64,000 bases of DNA, taken from contig NZ_QPJO01000006.1 in the NCBI RefSeq assembly GCF_003337305.1, forward strand, positions 62,001-126,000. The letters are read 5' to 3'. This DNA is from Winogradskyella arenosi. Lineage in GTDB: Bacteria > Bacteroidota > Bacteroidia > Flavobacteriales > Flavobacteriaceae. Numbering within the stretch: position 1 is the first letter of the stretch; every line of letters begins with the position of its first letter. The translations under genes were made by a program, and so were the position numbers. Below, in pieces: positions 27,688-36,629 of this stretch. The notes beneath the pieces are model-generated. The model saw only the letters and a program-made list of their open reading frames with translations, did no database searches and had not been told where the DNA came from.

Positions 27688-28095
27688 ATGGGAAGTCGTA
27701 AAAAACAAATGGCGGAAGCTATTAAAGCTGAGAAGAAGCAGGTTGCTTTTGCAAAGCTAAATAACTGTCCTACATCTCCAAGAAAAATGCGTTTAGTAGC
27801 GGATTTAGTAAGAGGAGAAAAGGCAGAGAAAGCTCTTCAGATTCTTAGATTTAGTCAAAAAGAAGCGTCTCGTCGTTTAGAGAAACTTGTAATGTCTGCA
27901 ATTGCAAACTGGCAAGCTAAAAACGAAGATGCTGATGTTGAAGAAGCTAAATTGTTTATCAAAGAAATTAGAGTAGATGGTGGTTCTATGTTAAAGAGAT
28001 TGCGTCCAGCACCTCAAGGTAGAGCACATAGAATAAGAAAAAGATCTAACCACGTAACTGTGGTTGTAGATGCAATAAATAAAACACAAAGCTAA
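27688..28095 (+). CDS. rplV: Ribosomal protein L22
   Basis: A 135-residue tunnel-wall protein, with an N-terminal lysine-rich extension of ~18 residues before the usual start region ([20 protein letters not shown]). The beta-hairpin segment that reaches the tunnel is around [20 protein letters not shown]. Macrolide-resistance changes map to that hairpin in other bacteria; nothing unusual is seen. Confidence 0.97.
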   Translation: MGSRKKQMAEAIKAEKKQVAFAKLNNCPTSPRKMRLVADLVRGEKAEKALQILRFSQKEASRRLEKLVMSAIANWQAKNEDADVEEAKLFIKEIRVDGGSMLKRLRPAPQGRAHRIRKRSNHVTVVVDAINKTQS

Positions 28096-28104
28096 GATAG
28101 AGAT

Positions 28105-28821
28105 ATGGGACAAAAGACAAATCCAATCGGAAATCGCTTAGGAATTATCAGAGGATGGGAATCGAACTGGTACGGAGGAAACGATTATGGTGATAAACTT
28201 GCCGAAGACGATAAGATTAGAAAGTATATTCATGCTCGTCTATCTAAAGCTAGTGTAAGTAGAGTAATTATTGAGCGTACGCTTAAACTTGTAACCGTTA
28301 CTATCACTACTGCTAGACCTGGTATTATTATCGGAAAAGGTGGTCAAGAGGTAGATAAGTTAAAAGAAGAGCTTAAGAAAATTACTGGCAAAGAAGTTCA
28401 ATTGAACATCTTTGAAATTAAAAGACCTGAGTTAGATGCTTATTTAGTAGCTGCTAGTGTTGCACGTCAAATTGAAAGCCGAATTTCATACAGACGTGCC
28501 ATCAAAATGGCAATTGCTGCTGCTATGCGTATGAACGCTGAAGGAATAAAAATTCAGATTAGTGGTCGTTTGAATGGTGCTGAAATGGCACGTTCAGAAC
28601 ACTATAAAGAAGGACGTATTCCGTTATCTACTTTTAGAGCTGATATTGATTATGCTCTAGTAGAAGCACATACAACCTATGGTAGACTAGGTATCAAAGT
28701 TTGGATTATGAAAGGCGAAGTATATGGAAAAAGAGAACTTTCTCCATTAGTTGGTTTATCTAAACAAAAGAGCAAAGGTGGACGTGGTGGAAATAAGAAC
28801 CAATCTCGTCGTAGAAAGTAA
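28105..28821 (+). CDS. rpsC: Ribosomal protein S3
   Basis: A 238-residue 30S protein at the mRNA entry site. It starts [20 protein letters not shown], has the KH-domain loop [14 protein letters not shown] near residue 72, and the C-terminal domain [15 protein letters not shown] glycine/lysine/arginine-rich tail ([15 protein letters not shown]) closes the protein. Confidence 0.98.
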   Translation: MGQKTNPIGNRLGIIRGWESNWYGGNDYGDKLAEDDKIRKYIHARLSKASVSRVIIERTLKLVTVTITTARPGIIIGKGGQEVDKLKEELKKITGKEVQLNIFEIKRPELDAYLVAASVARQIESRISYRRAIKMAIAAAMRMNAEGIKIQISGRLNGAEMARSEHYKEGRIPLSTFRADIDYALVEAHTTYGRLGIKVWIMKGEVYGKRELSPLVGLSKQKSKGGRGGNKNQSRRRK

Positions 28822-28841
28822 TTTTTTAAAGAAAAGAAAAA

Positions 28842-29261
28842 ATGTTACAGCCTAAAAGAACAAAATTTCGTAAGCAGCAAAAAGGACGTATGAAAGGAAA
28901 TGCGGGAAGAGGTCATTTGTTATCAAATGGTACTTTCGGTATTAAATCATTAGACTCGTCGTTTATTACTGCACGTCAAATAGAAGCAGCGCGTATTGCC
29001 GCGACTCGTTATATGAAAAGAGAAGGATCGTTATGGATTAAAATATTTCCAGACAAGCCTATCACAAAGAAACCTCTTGAAGTACGTATGGGTAAAGGTA
29101 AAGGTGCCGTTGAATATTGGGCAGCAGTTGTAAAACCAGGACGTATGTTATTTGAAATAAGTGGTGTGCCATTAGAAACTGCTCAAGAAGCACTTCGTTT
29201 AGCAGCACAGAAACTTCCTGTAAAAACTAAGTTTATCATAGCTAGAGATTACGAAGCTTAA
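28842..29261 (+). CDS. rplP: Ribosomal protein L16
   Basis: A 139-residue 50S protein that helps position A-site tRNA. It starts [19 protein letters not shown] and contains [23 protein letters not shown] and [12 protein letters not shown]. Normal length; in the S10 order between rpsC and rpmC. Confidence 0.98.
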   Translation: MLQPKRTKFRKQQKGRMKGNAGRGHLLSNGTFGIKSLDSSFITARQIEAARIAATRYMKREGSLWIKIFPDKPITKKPLEVRMGKGKGAVEYWAAVVKPGRMLFEISGVPLETAQEALRLAAQKLPVKTKFIIARDYEA

Positions 29262-29273
29262 TAGAAAGATATT

Positions 29274-29465
29274 ATGAAGCAATCAGAAATTAAACAGCTT
29301 TCAACAGCTGAGTTACAAGAGAAACTTAGTGAATCTAAAAAAAGTTATACAGACCTTAAAATGGCTCATGTTATATCACCTTTAGATAATCCAATTCAGT
29401 TACGAGTTGCACGTCGCACAGTAGCTAGAGTGGCAACAGAACTAACTAAAAGAGACGTACAATAA
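29274..29465 (+). CDS. rpmC: Ribosomal protein L29
   Basis: A 63-residue two-helix protein near the tunnel exit, beside L23. It starts MKQSEIKQLSTAELQEKL and ends ARVATELTKRDVQ. The tract LKMAHVISPLDNPIQLRVARR matches the family. Normal length and position. Confidence 0.96.
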   Translation: MKQSEIKQLSTAELQEKLSESKKSYTDLKMAHVISPLDNPIQLRVARRTVARVATELTKRDVQ

Positions 29466-29482
29466 TTGTATTCTGCTGAAAG

Positions 29483-29740
29483 ATGGAAAAAAGAAACTTA
29501 AGAAAAGAACGTATAGGGATCGTAACGAGTAACAAAATGGAGAAATCTATTGTTGTTTCAGAAGTTAAGAAAGTAAAACACCCTATGTATGGAAAGTTCG
29601 TGTTAAAGACAAAAAAATATGTCGCACACGATGAAACAAACGACTGCAACGAAGGAGATACTGTAAAGATCATGGAAACACGACCTTTAAGTAAATCTAA
29701 ATGTTGGAGATTAGTAGAAATAATTGAAAGAGCGAAGTAA
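29483..29740 (+). CDS. rpsQ: Ribosomal protein S17
   Basis: An 85-residue OB-fold 30S protein. It shows [19 protein letters not shown] and the signature [20 protein letters not shown]. It closes with VEIIERAK. Two bases from the rplN start, so tightly packed. Confidence 0.97.
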   Translation: MEKRNLRKERIGIVTSNKMEKSIVVSEVKKVKHPMYGKFVLKTKKYVAHDETNDCNEGDTVKIMETRPLSKSKCWRLVEIIERAK

Positions 29741-29742
29741 TT

Positions 29743-30111
29743 ATGGTACAACAAGAATCAAGATTAAAAGTAGCTGATAACACTGGTGCAAAGGAAGTTT
29801 TAACAATCCGTGTACTAGGAGGAACAAAAAGAAGATACGCTTCTGTTGGAGACAAAATTGTCGTATCTGTTAAAGACGCAACACCTAACGGTAGTGTGAA
29901 GAAAGGTGCTGTTTCTACAGCAGTTGTTGTTCGTACTGCAAAGGAAGTAAGACGTCCTGATGGATCTTATATCCGTTTTGACGATAATGCTTGTGTACTT
30001 TTAAACCCACAAGGGGAAATGAGAGGAACACGTGTTTTTGGTCCTGTAGCTAGAGAACTTCGTGATAAACAATTCATGAAAATTGTATCATTAGCACCTG
30101 AAGTGCTTTAA
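29743..30111 (+). CDS. rplN: Ribosomal protein L14
   Basis: A 122-residue 50S interface protein, the binding site of the silencing factor RsfS, whose gene also lies in this window at 49046. It starts [20 protein letters not shown] and contains [20 protein letters not shown] at its end. Typical length. Confidence 0.98.
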   Translation: MVQQESRLKVADNTGAKEVLTIRVLGGTKRRYASVGDKIVVSVKDATPNGSVKKGAVSTAVVVRTAKEVRRPDGSYIRFDDNACVLLNPQGEMRGTRVFGPVARELRDKQFMKIVSLAPEVL

Positions 30112-30123
30112 TTGATAAATAAA

Positions 30124-30435
30124 ATGACAAAGCTTAAAATAAAATCAGGAGATACAGTAAAAGTAATTGCTGGAGATCATAAAGGATCTGAAGGTAAAGT
30201 ACTAAAAGTATTAATAGATAAGAACAAAGCCATCGTAGAAGGTGTGAACATGGTTAAGAAACATACGAAACCAAGTGCACAAAATCCTCAAGGTGGAATT
30301 GTAGAGAAGGAAGCATCTTTACATATCTCTAACTTATCGTTGTTAACCTCTAAAGGAGAGTCTACACGAGTTGGATATAGAATGGATGGTGATAATAAAG
30401 TAAGATTTTCAAAAAAATCTAATGAAGTAATTTAA
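30124..30435 (+). CDS. rplX: Ribosomal protein L24
   Basis: A 103-residue KOW-motif protein that starts 50S assembly. I start it at the ATG 30124 ([17 protein letters not shown]), since the longer frame would need a TTG directly after the rplN stop and adds only four residues. KOW segment: [13 protein letters not shown]. Typical length. Confidence 0.96.
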   Translation: MTKLKIKSGDTVKVIAGDHKGSEGKVLKVLIDKNKAIVEGVNMVKKHTKPSAQNPQGGIVEKEASLHISNLSLLTSKGESTRVGYRMDGDNKVRFSKKSNEVI

Positions 30436-30437
30436 TT

Positions 30438-30989
30438 ATGGCTTACGTTGCAAGATTAAAACAAGAGTATAAGGACAAAGTTGTTCCTGCTCTTACGGAA
30501 GAATTTGGATATAAAAATGTAATGCAAGTACCTAAGCTTACTAAGATAGTAATATCTAAAGGTGTTGGTGCTGCTGTGGCGGATAAGAAATTAATCGATC
30601 ACGCAGTAGAAGAGCTTACAAAAATATCTGGACAGAAAGCTATACAAACGATGTCTAAGAAGGATGTTGCTTCTTTCAAATTACGTAAAGGGATGCCAAT
30701 TGGTGCCAAAGTTACGTTAAGAGGAGAGCAAATGTATGAATTCTTAGATCGTTTAGTGACTTCAGCTTTACCACGTGTTAGAGATTTTAACGGAATCAAA
30801 GCTACTGGTTTTGACGGACGTGGAAACTATAACCTTGGGGTCGTAGAACAAATCATATTTCCAGAAATTGATATTGATAAAGTAAACAAAATTTCAGGAA
30901 TGGATATTACATTTGTGACTTCAGCGGAAACCGATAAGGAAGCGAAGTCATTATTAACTGAATTAGGATTACCTTTTAAAAAGAATTAA
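30438..30989 (+). CDS. rplE: Ribosomal protein L5
   Basis: A 183-residue 5S-rRNA-binding protein of the central protuberance. It carries [16 protein letters not shown] near residue 29 and the loop [30 protein letters not shown]. Two bases after rplX and two before rpsN. Confidence 0.98.
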   Translation: MAYVARLKQEYKDKVVPALTEEFGYKNVMQVPKLTKIVISKGVGAAVADKKLIDHAVEELTKISGQKAIQTMSKKDVASFKLRKGMPIGAKVTLRGEQMYEFLDRLVTSALPRVRDFNGIKATGFDGRGNYNLGVVEQIIFPEIDIDKVNKISGMDITFVTSAETDKEAKSLLTELGLPFKKN

Positions 30990-30991
30990 TT

Positions 30992-31261
30992 ATGGCTAAA
31001 GAATCAATGAAAGCCCGTGAGGTGAAGCGTTCTAAAATGGTAGCTAAGTATGCAGAGAAGAGAAAAGCTTTGAAAGAAGCTGGAGACTACGAAGCGTTAC
31101 AGAAATTACCAAAAAATGCATCACCAATACGTCAGCATAACCGTTGTAAACTTACTGGTAGACCAAAAGGTTACATGAGACAATTTGGAATTTCTCGTGT
31201 AATGTTTAGAGAAATGGCTAACCAAGGTTTAATACCGGGTGTAAGAAAGGCAAGTTGGTAA
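30992..31261 (+). CDS. rpsN: Ribosomal protein S14, zinc-free form
   Basis: An 89-residue S14 of the long, zinc-independent (C-) type. The C-terminal core [20 protein letters not shown] has only one cysteine, so the CxxC...CxxC zinc site of short S14 is absent. It is followed by a 62-base spacer with a hairpin before rpsH. Confidence 0.97.
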   Translation: MAKESMKAREVKRSKMVAKYAEKRKALKEAGDYEALQKLPKNASPIRQHNRCKLTGRPKGYMRQFGISRVMFREMANQGLIPGVRKASW

Positions 31262-31272
31262 AATTATAAATT

Positions 31273-31303
31273 GGTTTCAGGTTTGACAATAGTGTCGAAA
31301 ACC
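31273..31303 (+). promoter_or_regulatory. Hairpin in the rpsN-rpsH spacer
   Basis: TTTGACA (31282-31288), loop ATAG, TGTCGAA (31293-31299) with one G.T pair, capped outside by GGTT (31273-31276) and AACC (31300-31303). It lies 20 bases before the rpsH ATG, in a spacer that is long for this operon. A protein-binding leader for the spc genes is possible. Confidence 0.5.
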
Positions 31304-31323
31304 GCTACCGCAAATTAATACAT

Positions 31324-31722
31324 ATGAATACAGATCCAATAGCGGATTATTTAACGCGAGTTAGAAACGCAGTTAAGGCCAATCACAGAGTGGTTGAGAT
31401 CCCTGCATCTAACTTAAAAAAAGAAATAACTAAGATATTATTCGATCAAGGATATATCTTAAGTTATAAATTTGATGACTCAACTGTACAAGGTACAATC
31501 AAAATTGCTTTAAAATACAGCAAGGAGACTAAAGAGTCTGTCATCAAAAAAATTCAAAGAATCAGTAAACCAGGTTTACGTAAGTATGCTTCATCTAAAG
31601 AAATGCCAAGAATCCTTAACGGATTAGGTATTGCAATTGTTTCTACGTCTCACGGAGTGATGACAGGAAAACAAGCGCAGAGAGAAAATGTAGGTGGTGA
31701 AGTTTTATGTTACGTATACTAA
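31324..31722 (+). CDS. rpsH: Ribosomal protein S8
   Basis: A 132-residue central-domain 30S protein. It starts MNTDPIADYLTRVRNA and ends with the signature STSHGVMTGKQAQRENVGGEVLCYVY. In E. coli S8 represses the spc operon by binding an mRNA mimic of its rRNA site; here the hairpin just upstream is a candidate, by analogy only. Confidence 0.98.
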   Translation: MNTDPIADYLTRVRNAVKANHRVVEIPASNLKKEITKILFDQGYILSYKFDDSTVQGTIKIALKYSKETKESVIKKIQRISKPGLRKYASSKEMPRILNGLGIAIVSTSHGVMTGKQAQRENVGGEVLCYVY

Positions 31723-31734
31723 AAACAGGAAATT

Positions 31735-32277
31735 ATGTCAAGAATAGGTAAAAACCCAATAACAATTCCTGAAGGTGTAACAGTTGAAGTTAAGGATAAC
31801 GTAATTACTGCTAAAGGTAAATTAGGTGAATTAACTCAAGAGTATTCGGATATTGAAATTAAAATAGAAGACGCAACAATTACATTAGAGCGTGCTTCTG
31901 ACAAGAAAGATTTAAGAGCAAAGCATGGTCTTTACAGAGCATTAATTGCTAATATGATAGAAGGTGTTTCTAAAGGATGGACAAAAGAACTAGAATTAGT
32001 TGGTGTCGGTTATAGAGCATCTAATCAAGGACAAAAATTAGATTTAGCCATCGGATTTTCTCATAACATCGTTATGGACATCGCTCCAGAAGTAACTATT
32101 GAGACAGTTTCAGAAAAAGGTAAAAATCCAAGAGTTAAATTAACGTCTTTAGACAAACAGTTAGTAGGTCAAGTTGCAGCTAAGATTCGCGGCTTTAGAA
32201 GACCTGAGCCTTACAAAGGAAAAGGTATCAAGTTTGTTGGTGAAGAAATTAGAAGAAAAGCAGGTAAATCAGCTTAA
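31735..32277 (+). CDS. rplF: Ribosomal protein L6
   Basis: A 180-residue 50S protein with two similar domains, near the sarcin-ricin loop. It starts MSRIGKNPITIPEGV and shows LELVGVGYRA near residue 83 and RRPEPYKGKGIKFVGE near 155. Normal length. Confidence 0.98.
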   Translation: MSRIGKNPITIPEGVTVEVKDNVITAKGKLGELTQEYSDIEIKIEDATITLERASDKKDLRAKHGLYRALIANMIEGVSKGWTKELELVGVGYRASNQGQKLDLAIGFSHNIVMDIAPEVTIETVSEKGKNPRVKLTSLDKQLVGQVAAKIRGFRRPEPYKGKGIKFVGEEIRRKAGKSA

Positions 32278-32287
32278 TAATTAGGTT

Positions 32288-32644
32288 ATGGCATTGACAA
32301 AGAACGAAAGAAGATTAAGAATTAAAAGCAGAATCCGTAAGGTAGTATCTGGTACTGAAACAAGACCAAGATTAGCTGTTTTTAGAAGTAATAAAGAAAT
32401 TTATGCTCAACTCGTAAATGATGTAACTGGTGAAACTTTAGCTGCTGCATCTTCAAGAGATAAGGATATTGCAAAGTCTGAAGGTAATAAATCAGAAATA
32501 GCTGCTTTAGTTGGGAAATCCCTAGCAGAAAAAGCTTTGAAAGCTGGTGTTGAAACTATTTCTTTTGATAGAGGTGGATACTTATACCATGGTAGAGTAA
32601 AATCATTAGCAGAAGGTGCTAGAGAAGCAGGACTTAAATTTTAA
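32288..32644 (+). CDS. rplR: Ribosomal protein L18
   Basis: A 118-residue 5S-rRNA-binding 50S protein. Family parts are [18 protein letters not shown] and [26 protein letters not shown]. Normal length, six bases before rpsE. Confidence 0.98.
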   Translation: MALTKNERRLRIKSRIRKVVSGTETRPRLAVFRSNKEIYAQLVNDVTGETLAAASSRDKDIAKSEGNKSEIAALVGKSLAEKALKAGVETISFDRGGYLYHGRVKSLAEGAREAGLKF

Positions 32645-32650
32645 GACATT

Positions 32651-33175
32651 ATGTATCAAAAATATAAAAACGCAGAGCTTGTTAAACCAAGCGGATTAGA
32701 ATTAAAAGATCGCTTAGTTGGCGTGCAGCGTGTAACTAAAGTAACGAAAGGTGGTAGAGCATTTGGCTTTTCTGCAATCGTTGTTGTAGGAGACGAAACA
32801 AATGTTGTAGGTCAAGGATTAGGAAAATCTAAAGATGTAGCAACGGCTATTGCAAAAGCAGTAGAAGATGCTAAGAAAAATTTAGTAAGAATTCCAATTC
32901 TTAATGGCACAATACCACACGAACAAAAAGGGAAATACGGTGGAGCTAGAGTAAACATCATCCCTGCAGCACCTGGTACAGGAGTTATTGCAGGTGGTGC
33001 GGTAAGAGTTGTTCTTGAAGCAGTAGGTGTACACGATGTATTATCAAAGTCTCAAGGATCATCTAACCCTCATAACGTGGTAAAAGCAACTTTTGATGCT
33101 TTATTACAATTAAGAGATGCTAAGTCTGTTGCTAAAGAGCGTGGAATTTCACTTGAAAAAGTATTTAACGGATAA
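32651..33175 (+). CDS. rpsE: Ribosomal protein S5
   Basis: A 174-residue 30S protein important for accuracy and mRNA unwinding. The double-stranded-RNA-binding part is [23 protein letters not shown], followed by GKGKSKDV-like [15 protein letters not shown]-terminal signature [23 protein letters not shown]. Normal length. Confidence 0.98.
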   Translation: MYQKYKNAELVKPSGLELKDRLVGVQRVTKVTKGGRAFGFSAIVVVGDETNVVGQGLGKSKDVATAIAKAVEDAKKNLVRIPILNGTIPHEQKGKYGGARVNIIPAAPGTGVIAGGAVRVVLEAVGVHDVLSKSQGSSNPHNVVKATFDALLQLRDAKSVAKERGISLEKVFNG

Positions 33176-33188
33176 TCGATAGGATAAG

Positions 33189-33368
33189 ATGGCAAAGATT
33201 AAAGTAAAGAAAGTAAAAAGTGCAATCAATCGTACGAAAAGACAAAAGCTTACATTAGAGGCTTTAGGTTTAAAAAAGATTGGACAAGTTGTAGAGCACG
33301 ACGCCACACCAAACATCCTTGGTATGGTTAAGAAAGTTGAACATTTAGTTTCTGTAGAAGAAGCTTAA
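33189..33368 (+). CDS. rpmD: Ribosomal protein L30
   Basis: A 59-residue protein of 50S, found by reading the gap between rpsE and rplO. ATG at 33189, TAA at 33366-33368. It begins MAKIKVKKVKSAINRTKRQK and contains LEALGLKKIGQVVEHD and NILGMVKKVEHLV, the usual L30 segments. Length and place in the spc order are as expected. Confidence 0.97.
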   Translation: MAKIKVKKVKSAINRTKRQKLTLEALGLKKIGQVVEHDATPNILGMVKKVEHLVSVEEA

Positions 33369-33383
33369 AAATATAACTTAAGA

Positions 33384-33836
33384 ATGGATTTAAGTAATTT
33401 AAAACCTGCAGAAGGTTCAGTAAAAAATCAAGGAAAGCGTGTAGGACGTGGACAAGGTTCTGGAAAAGGTGGTACGGCAACTCGTGGTCACAAAGGAGCA
33501 AAGTCTCGTTCTGGTTATTCTAAGAAAGTAGGATTTGAAGGTGGGCAAATGCCAATTCAAAGACGTGTACCTAAGTTTGGTTTCACAAATATTAACCGCG
33601 TAGAATATCAAGGTGTTAACTTAGATACGTTACAAAGGTTAGTTGACGAAAAGAAAATCGAAGGTAGTGTTGATTTTGATACATTAATAACTTTAGGTTT
33701 AGCTGGTAAAAATGAACTAGTTAAAATCTTAGGAAGAGGTGAGTTAAAAGCGAAATTAACAGTAACTGCTCATAAATTTACTGCTACGGCAAAGGCTGCT
33801 ATTGAAGCTGCTGGTGGTGAAGCTGTAACTTTATAA
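33384..33836 (+). CDS. rplO: Ribosomal protein L15
   Basis: A 150-residue 50S assembly protein. The glycine-rich N-terminus (GKRVGRGQGSGKGGTATRG, then KSRSGYSKKVGFEGGQMP) is typical, as is the end TAKAAIEAAGGEAVTL. Ten bases before secY. Confidence 0.98.
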   Translation: MDLSNLKPAEGSVKNQGKRVGRGQGSGKGGTATRGHKGAKSRSGYSKKVGFEGGQMPIQRRVPKFGFTNINRVEYQGVNLDTLQRLVDEKKIEGSVDFDTLITLGLAGKNELVKILGRGELKAKLTVTAHKFTATAKAAIEAAGGEAVTL

Positions 33837-33846
33837 GATTTTTAGG

Positions 33847-35208
33847 ATGAAAATAATAGAAACATTAAAAAACGTTTGGAAAATCACAGAACTTAAGGAT
33901 AGAATTATTCTAACCTTAGGTTTGTTGTTGGTTTATCGTTTTGGTGCGCAGGTTGTATTACCTGGAATCAATATCGATGCTCTAGGTGGTTTACAAGCCG
34001 GTACGGATACTGGAATATTAGGATTGTTAAATGCATTTACAGGAGGGGCATTCGCTAATGCCTCTGTATTTGCCTTAGGTATTATGCCTTACATTTCTGC
34101 TTCCATTGTTGTTCAGTTAATGGGTATTGCGATTCCTTATTTACAGAAACTTCAAAAAGAAGGTGCTAGTGGTCAGAAAAAGATCACTCAAATTACACGT
34201 TGGTTAACTATCGGTATTTGTCTTGTACAAGCACCAGGATATTTAGCGAGTATACCAGGTTTATCTGGTGCCACTTCAATGGGGGCTTTATTAGTTCCTG
34301 GATTTAGTGAAAACATGTTCTATTTCTCATCAGTAATTATCTTAATAACCGGTTGTGTATTTGCAATGTGGTTAGGAGAAAAAATTACAGATAAAGGAAT
34401 CGGAAACGGAATTTCATTATTAATTATGGTAGGTATTATTGCTACTTTACCACAAGCATTCCTTCAGAATGCAGCTTCTAGATTAGAAGGTGATGGTGGG
34501 TTTATGATGATCCTTATTGAATTAGTAATTTGGTTCTTAATCATCCTTGGATCGATCTTCTTAGTAATGGCAGTACGTAAAGTTGCTGTACAATATGCAA
34601 GAAGAACCGCTACAGGAGGGTATGAAAAGAATGTTTTTGGATCGCGTCAGTTTTTACCTTTAAAGTTAAACGCGTCTGGTGTAATGCCTATTATCTTTGC
34701 ACAAGCTATTATGTTTGTACCAAGTTTAATTGGTGGGTCAGCGTGGTTAAAGGATACTGATACTGGAGTTTGGATGCAATCTAACTTCTCTGATATATTT
34801 GGTTTTTGGTACAATTTAATGTTTGCTTTATTAATTATAATTTTCACATATTTCTATACAGCAATTACAGTACCAACAAATAAGATGGCAGATGATTTAA
34901 AACGTAGCGGTGGGTTTATCCCAGGAATACGTCCAGGATCTGAAACATCAGAGTACTTAGATAAAGTGATGTCACAAATTACGTTACCAGGTTCTATATT
35001 TTTAGCGTTGGTAGCTATTTTTCCAGCATTTATTGTATCCTTAATGAACGTACAACAAGGTTGGGCATTATTCTTCGGAGGTACATCACTATTAATTATG
35101 GTGGGTGTAGCAATAGATACCATGCAGCAGATTAATTCTTATTTATTAAATAAGCATTATGACGGCTTAATGAAAACAGGTAAAAATAGAAAAGCGGTTG
35201 CGCAATAA
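33847..35208 (+). CDS. secY: Protein translocase subunit SecY
   Basis: A 453-residue channel of the Sec translocon in the inner membrane, with ten hydrophobic segments. It contains the plug region LNAFTGGAFANASVFALGIMP near 55-75, GIGNGISLLIMVGI near 180, and the cytoplasmic loops RRTATGGYEKNVFGSRQFLPLKLN and GFIPGIRPGSETSEYLD. These loops contact SecA and the ribosome. Length slightly above E. coli. Within the spc run, between rplO and infA. Confidence 0.97.
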   Translation: MKIIETLKNVWKITELKDRIILTLGLLLVYRFGAQVVLPGINIDALGGLQAGTDTGILGLLNAFTGGAFANASVFALGIMPYISASIVVQLMGIAIPYLQKLQKEGASGQKKITQITRWLTIGICLVQAPGYLASIPGLSGATSMGALLVPGFSENMFYFSSVIILITGCVFAMWLGEKITDKGIGNGISLLIMVGIIATLPQAFLQNAASRLEGDGGFMMILIELVIWFLIILGSIFLVMAVRKVAVQYARRTATGGYEKNVFGSRQFLPLKLNASGVMPIIFAQAIMFVPSLIGGSAWLKDTDTGVWMQSNFSDIFGFWYNLMFALLIIIFTYFYTAITVPTNKMADDLKRSGGFIPGIRPGSETSEYLDKVMSQITLPGSIFLALVAIFPAFIVSLMNVQQGWALFFGGTSLLIMVGVAIDTMQQINSYLLNKHYDGLMKTGKNRKAVAQ

Positions 35209-35217
35209 GATAAGATT

Positions 35218-35433
35218 ATGGCAAAACAAGCAGCAATAGAACAAGACGGAACAATCATTGAAGCATTATCTAATGCGATGTTTCGTGTTGAATTAGAAAA
35301 TGGTCATATAGTGACTGCACATATCTCTGGTAAAATGCGTATGCATTACATTAAATTGTTGCCAGGAGATAAAGTGAAATTAGAAATGAGTCCTTACGAT
35401 TTAACGAAGGCTCGTATAACCTATAGATACTAA
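35218..35433 (+). CDS. infA: Translation initiation factor IF-1
   Basis: A 71-residue OB-fold factor that binds the 30S A site during initiation. It shows [45 protein letters not shown] and ends [10 protein letters not shown]. Normal length. Neither map nor adk lies between secY and infA. Confidence 0.98.
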   Translation: MAKQAAIEQDGTIIEALSNAMFRVELENGHIVTAHISGKMRMHYIKLLPGDKVKLEMSPYDLTKARITYRY

Positions 35434-35437
35434 TACG

Positions 35438-35554
35438 ATGAAAGTAAGAGCATCAGTAAAGAAAAGAAGCGCAGACTGTAAATTAGTGCGCAGAAAAGGT
35501 AGACTTTACGTCATTAACAAAAAGAATCCTAGATTCAAACAAAGACAAGGGTAA
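35438..35554 (+). CDS. rpmJ: Ribosomal protein L36, zinc-free form
   Basis: A 38-residue 50S protein too short for automatic ORF lists. ATG at 35438, TAA at 35552-35554, reading [20 protein letters not shown] then ending FKQRQG. The zinc ligands C11, C27 and H33 of the C+ form are replaced by Ser, Asn and Phe, leaving only Cys14, so this is the C- type. It lies four bases after infA. Confidence 0.95.
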   Translation: MKVRASVKKRSADCKLVRRKGRLYVINKKNPRFKQRQG

Positions 35555-35556
35555 TT

Positions 35557-35931
35557 ATGGCAAGAATTGCAGGTGTAGACATACCAAAACAGAAAAGAGG
35601 AGTTATCTCTTTGACTTATATCTACGGAGTAGGTAGAAGTAGAGCAAAAGAAATTTTAGCAGCTGCTAAAGTTGACGAAAACACTAAAGTTCAAGACTGG
35701 ACTGACGATGAAATTGGAGCAATCCGTGAAGCTGTTGGGACATTTAAGATTGAAGGTGAATTACGTTCTGAAACTCAAATGAACATTAAGCGATTAATGG
35801 ATATCGGATGTTACAGAGGTATTCGTCATAGAGTTGGACTTCCATTAAGAGGACAACGTACTAAGAATAACTCACGTACCAGAAAAGGAAGACGTAAAAC
35901 AGTTGCTAACAAAAAGAAGGTAACTAAGTAA
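35557..35931 (+). CDS. rpsM: Ribosomal protein S13
   Basis: A 124-residue 30S head protein bridging to the 50S. It starts [19 protein letters not shown] and contains [16 protein letters not shown] and the C-terminal [22 protein letters not shown]. Two bases after rpmJ. A 100-base spacer with an inverted repeat follows. Confidence 0.98.
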   Translation: MARIAGVDIPKQKRGVISLTYIYGVGRSRAKEILAAAKVDENTKVQDWTDDEIGAIREAVGTFKIEGELRSETQMNIKRLMDIGCYRGIRHRVGLPLRGQRTKNNSRTRKGRRKTVANKKKVTK

Positions 35932-35961
35932 TAAATGGTCTTTAGTCTTTAGACGTTGGAA

Positions 35962-35995
35962 AGAATCTGTTTGAAATTTAACGGTTTAGGATTCT
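35962..35995 (+). promoter_or_regulatory. Inverted repeat in the rpsM-rpsK spacer
   Basis: AGAATC (35962-35967) and GATTCT (35990-35995) flank a 22-base spacer. The same 100-base gap contains TATATACTAA at 36002-36011, a 10-mer also found in the rpsJ-rplC spacer (24922-24931). A regulatory role is possible but unproven. Confidence 0.35.
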
Positions 35996-36031
35996 AGCGA
36001 CTATATACTAAAACTAAAAGCTAAAAATAAA

Positions 36032-36415
36032 ATGGCAAAGGCAAGTACAAAAAAACGTAAAGTTATAGTAGATGCAATTGGTGAAGCTCACATTACAGCT
36101 TCATTTAACAACATCATTATTTCTTTAACAAACAAAAAAGGTGACGTTATTTCTTGGTCATCAGCAGGTAAAATGGGCTTTAGAGGTTCTAAAAAGAACA
36201 CTCCTTACGCAGCGCAATTAGCCGCAGAAGATGCAGCAGCAGTAGCTAAAGAAGCTGGATTAAAGAAAGTAAAAGCATACGTTAAAGGTCCAGGAAATGG
36301 TAGAGAATCTGCTATTAGATCTATACACAATGCAGGTATCGAAGTTTCAGAAATCATCGATGTAACTCCATTACCACATAACGGTTGTCGTCCACCAAAA
36401 AGACGTAGAGTTTAA
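36032..36415 (+). CDS. rpsK: Ribosomal protein S11
   Basis: A 127-residue platform protein of the 30S. It shows [20 protein letters not shown], the glycine loop [18 protein letters not shown] and ends [12 protein letters not shown]. Normal length. It follows rpsM after a 100-base spacer and precedes the rpsD promoter region. Confidence 0.98.
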   Translation: MAKASTKKRKVIVDAIGEAHITASFNNIIISLTNKKGDVISWSSAGKMGFRGSKKNTPYAAQLAAEDAAAVAKEAGLKKVKAYVKGPGNGRESAIRSIHNAGIEVSEIIDVTPLPHNGCRPPKRRRV

Positions 36416-36472
36416 TCTGAAATTATTCAGAGGTCTAACAATTTAAGTTAGATTGACTTATCAAAATTACCT
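36416..36472 (+). promoter_or_regulatory. Two small hairpins after rpsK
   Basis: TCTGAA (36416-36421), loop ATTA, TTCAGA (36426-36431), then TCTAAC (36434-36439) with GTTAGA (36447-36452). Both stems are perfect six-base pairs immediately after the rpsK stop. Neither has a T-run, so they are more likely processing or stability elements than terminators. Confidence 0.4.
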
Positions 36473-36515
36473 AATAAACTAATATCTCGCATTTATGTGT
36501 TGGTATTAGTTTATT
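36473..36515. repeat. Perfect 12-bp inverted repeat around the rpsD promoter
   Basis: AATAAACTAATA (36473-36484) and TATTAGTTTATT (36504-36515), 19 bases apart. The right arm lies between the -33-like TTG and the -7 box of the next promoter. It could be an operator, or an RNA hairpin followed by a short T-rich run that ends read-through from rpsK. Confidence 0.65.
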
Positions 36516-36528
36516 TTGTGTAAATTTG
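36500..36528 (+). promoter_or_regulatory. Promoter for rpsD-rpoA-rplQ
   Basis: TTG at 36500-36502 and TAAATTTG at 36521-36528 are 18 bases apart, close to the Bacteroidetes consensus. It would give a leader of about 95 bases before rpsD that contains ATTCACGATTC and ATTCACGAATC direct repeats and pairing AAGAG...CTCTT, a possible S4 target. Confidence 0.6.
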
Positions 36529-36629
36529 CAAACTGAAAAATATTAACAAGTATTAATAAGAGATTCACGATTCTTGAAGGATAAGATTAAGACCTTAATT
36601 CACGAATCACTCTTAAAAAACAATTTAAA

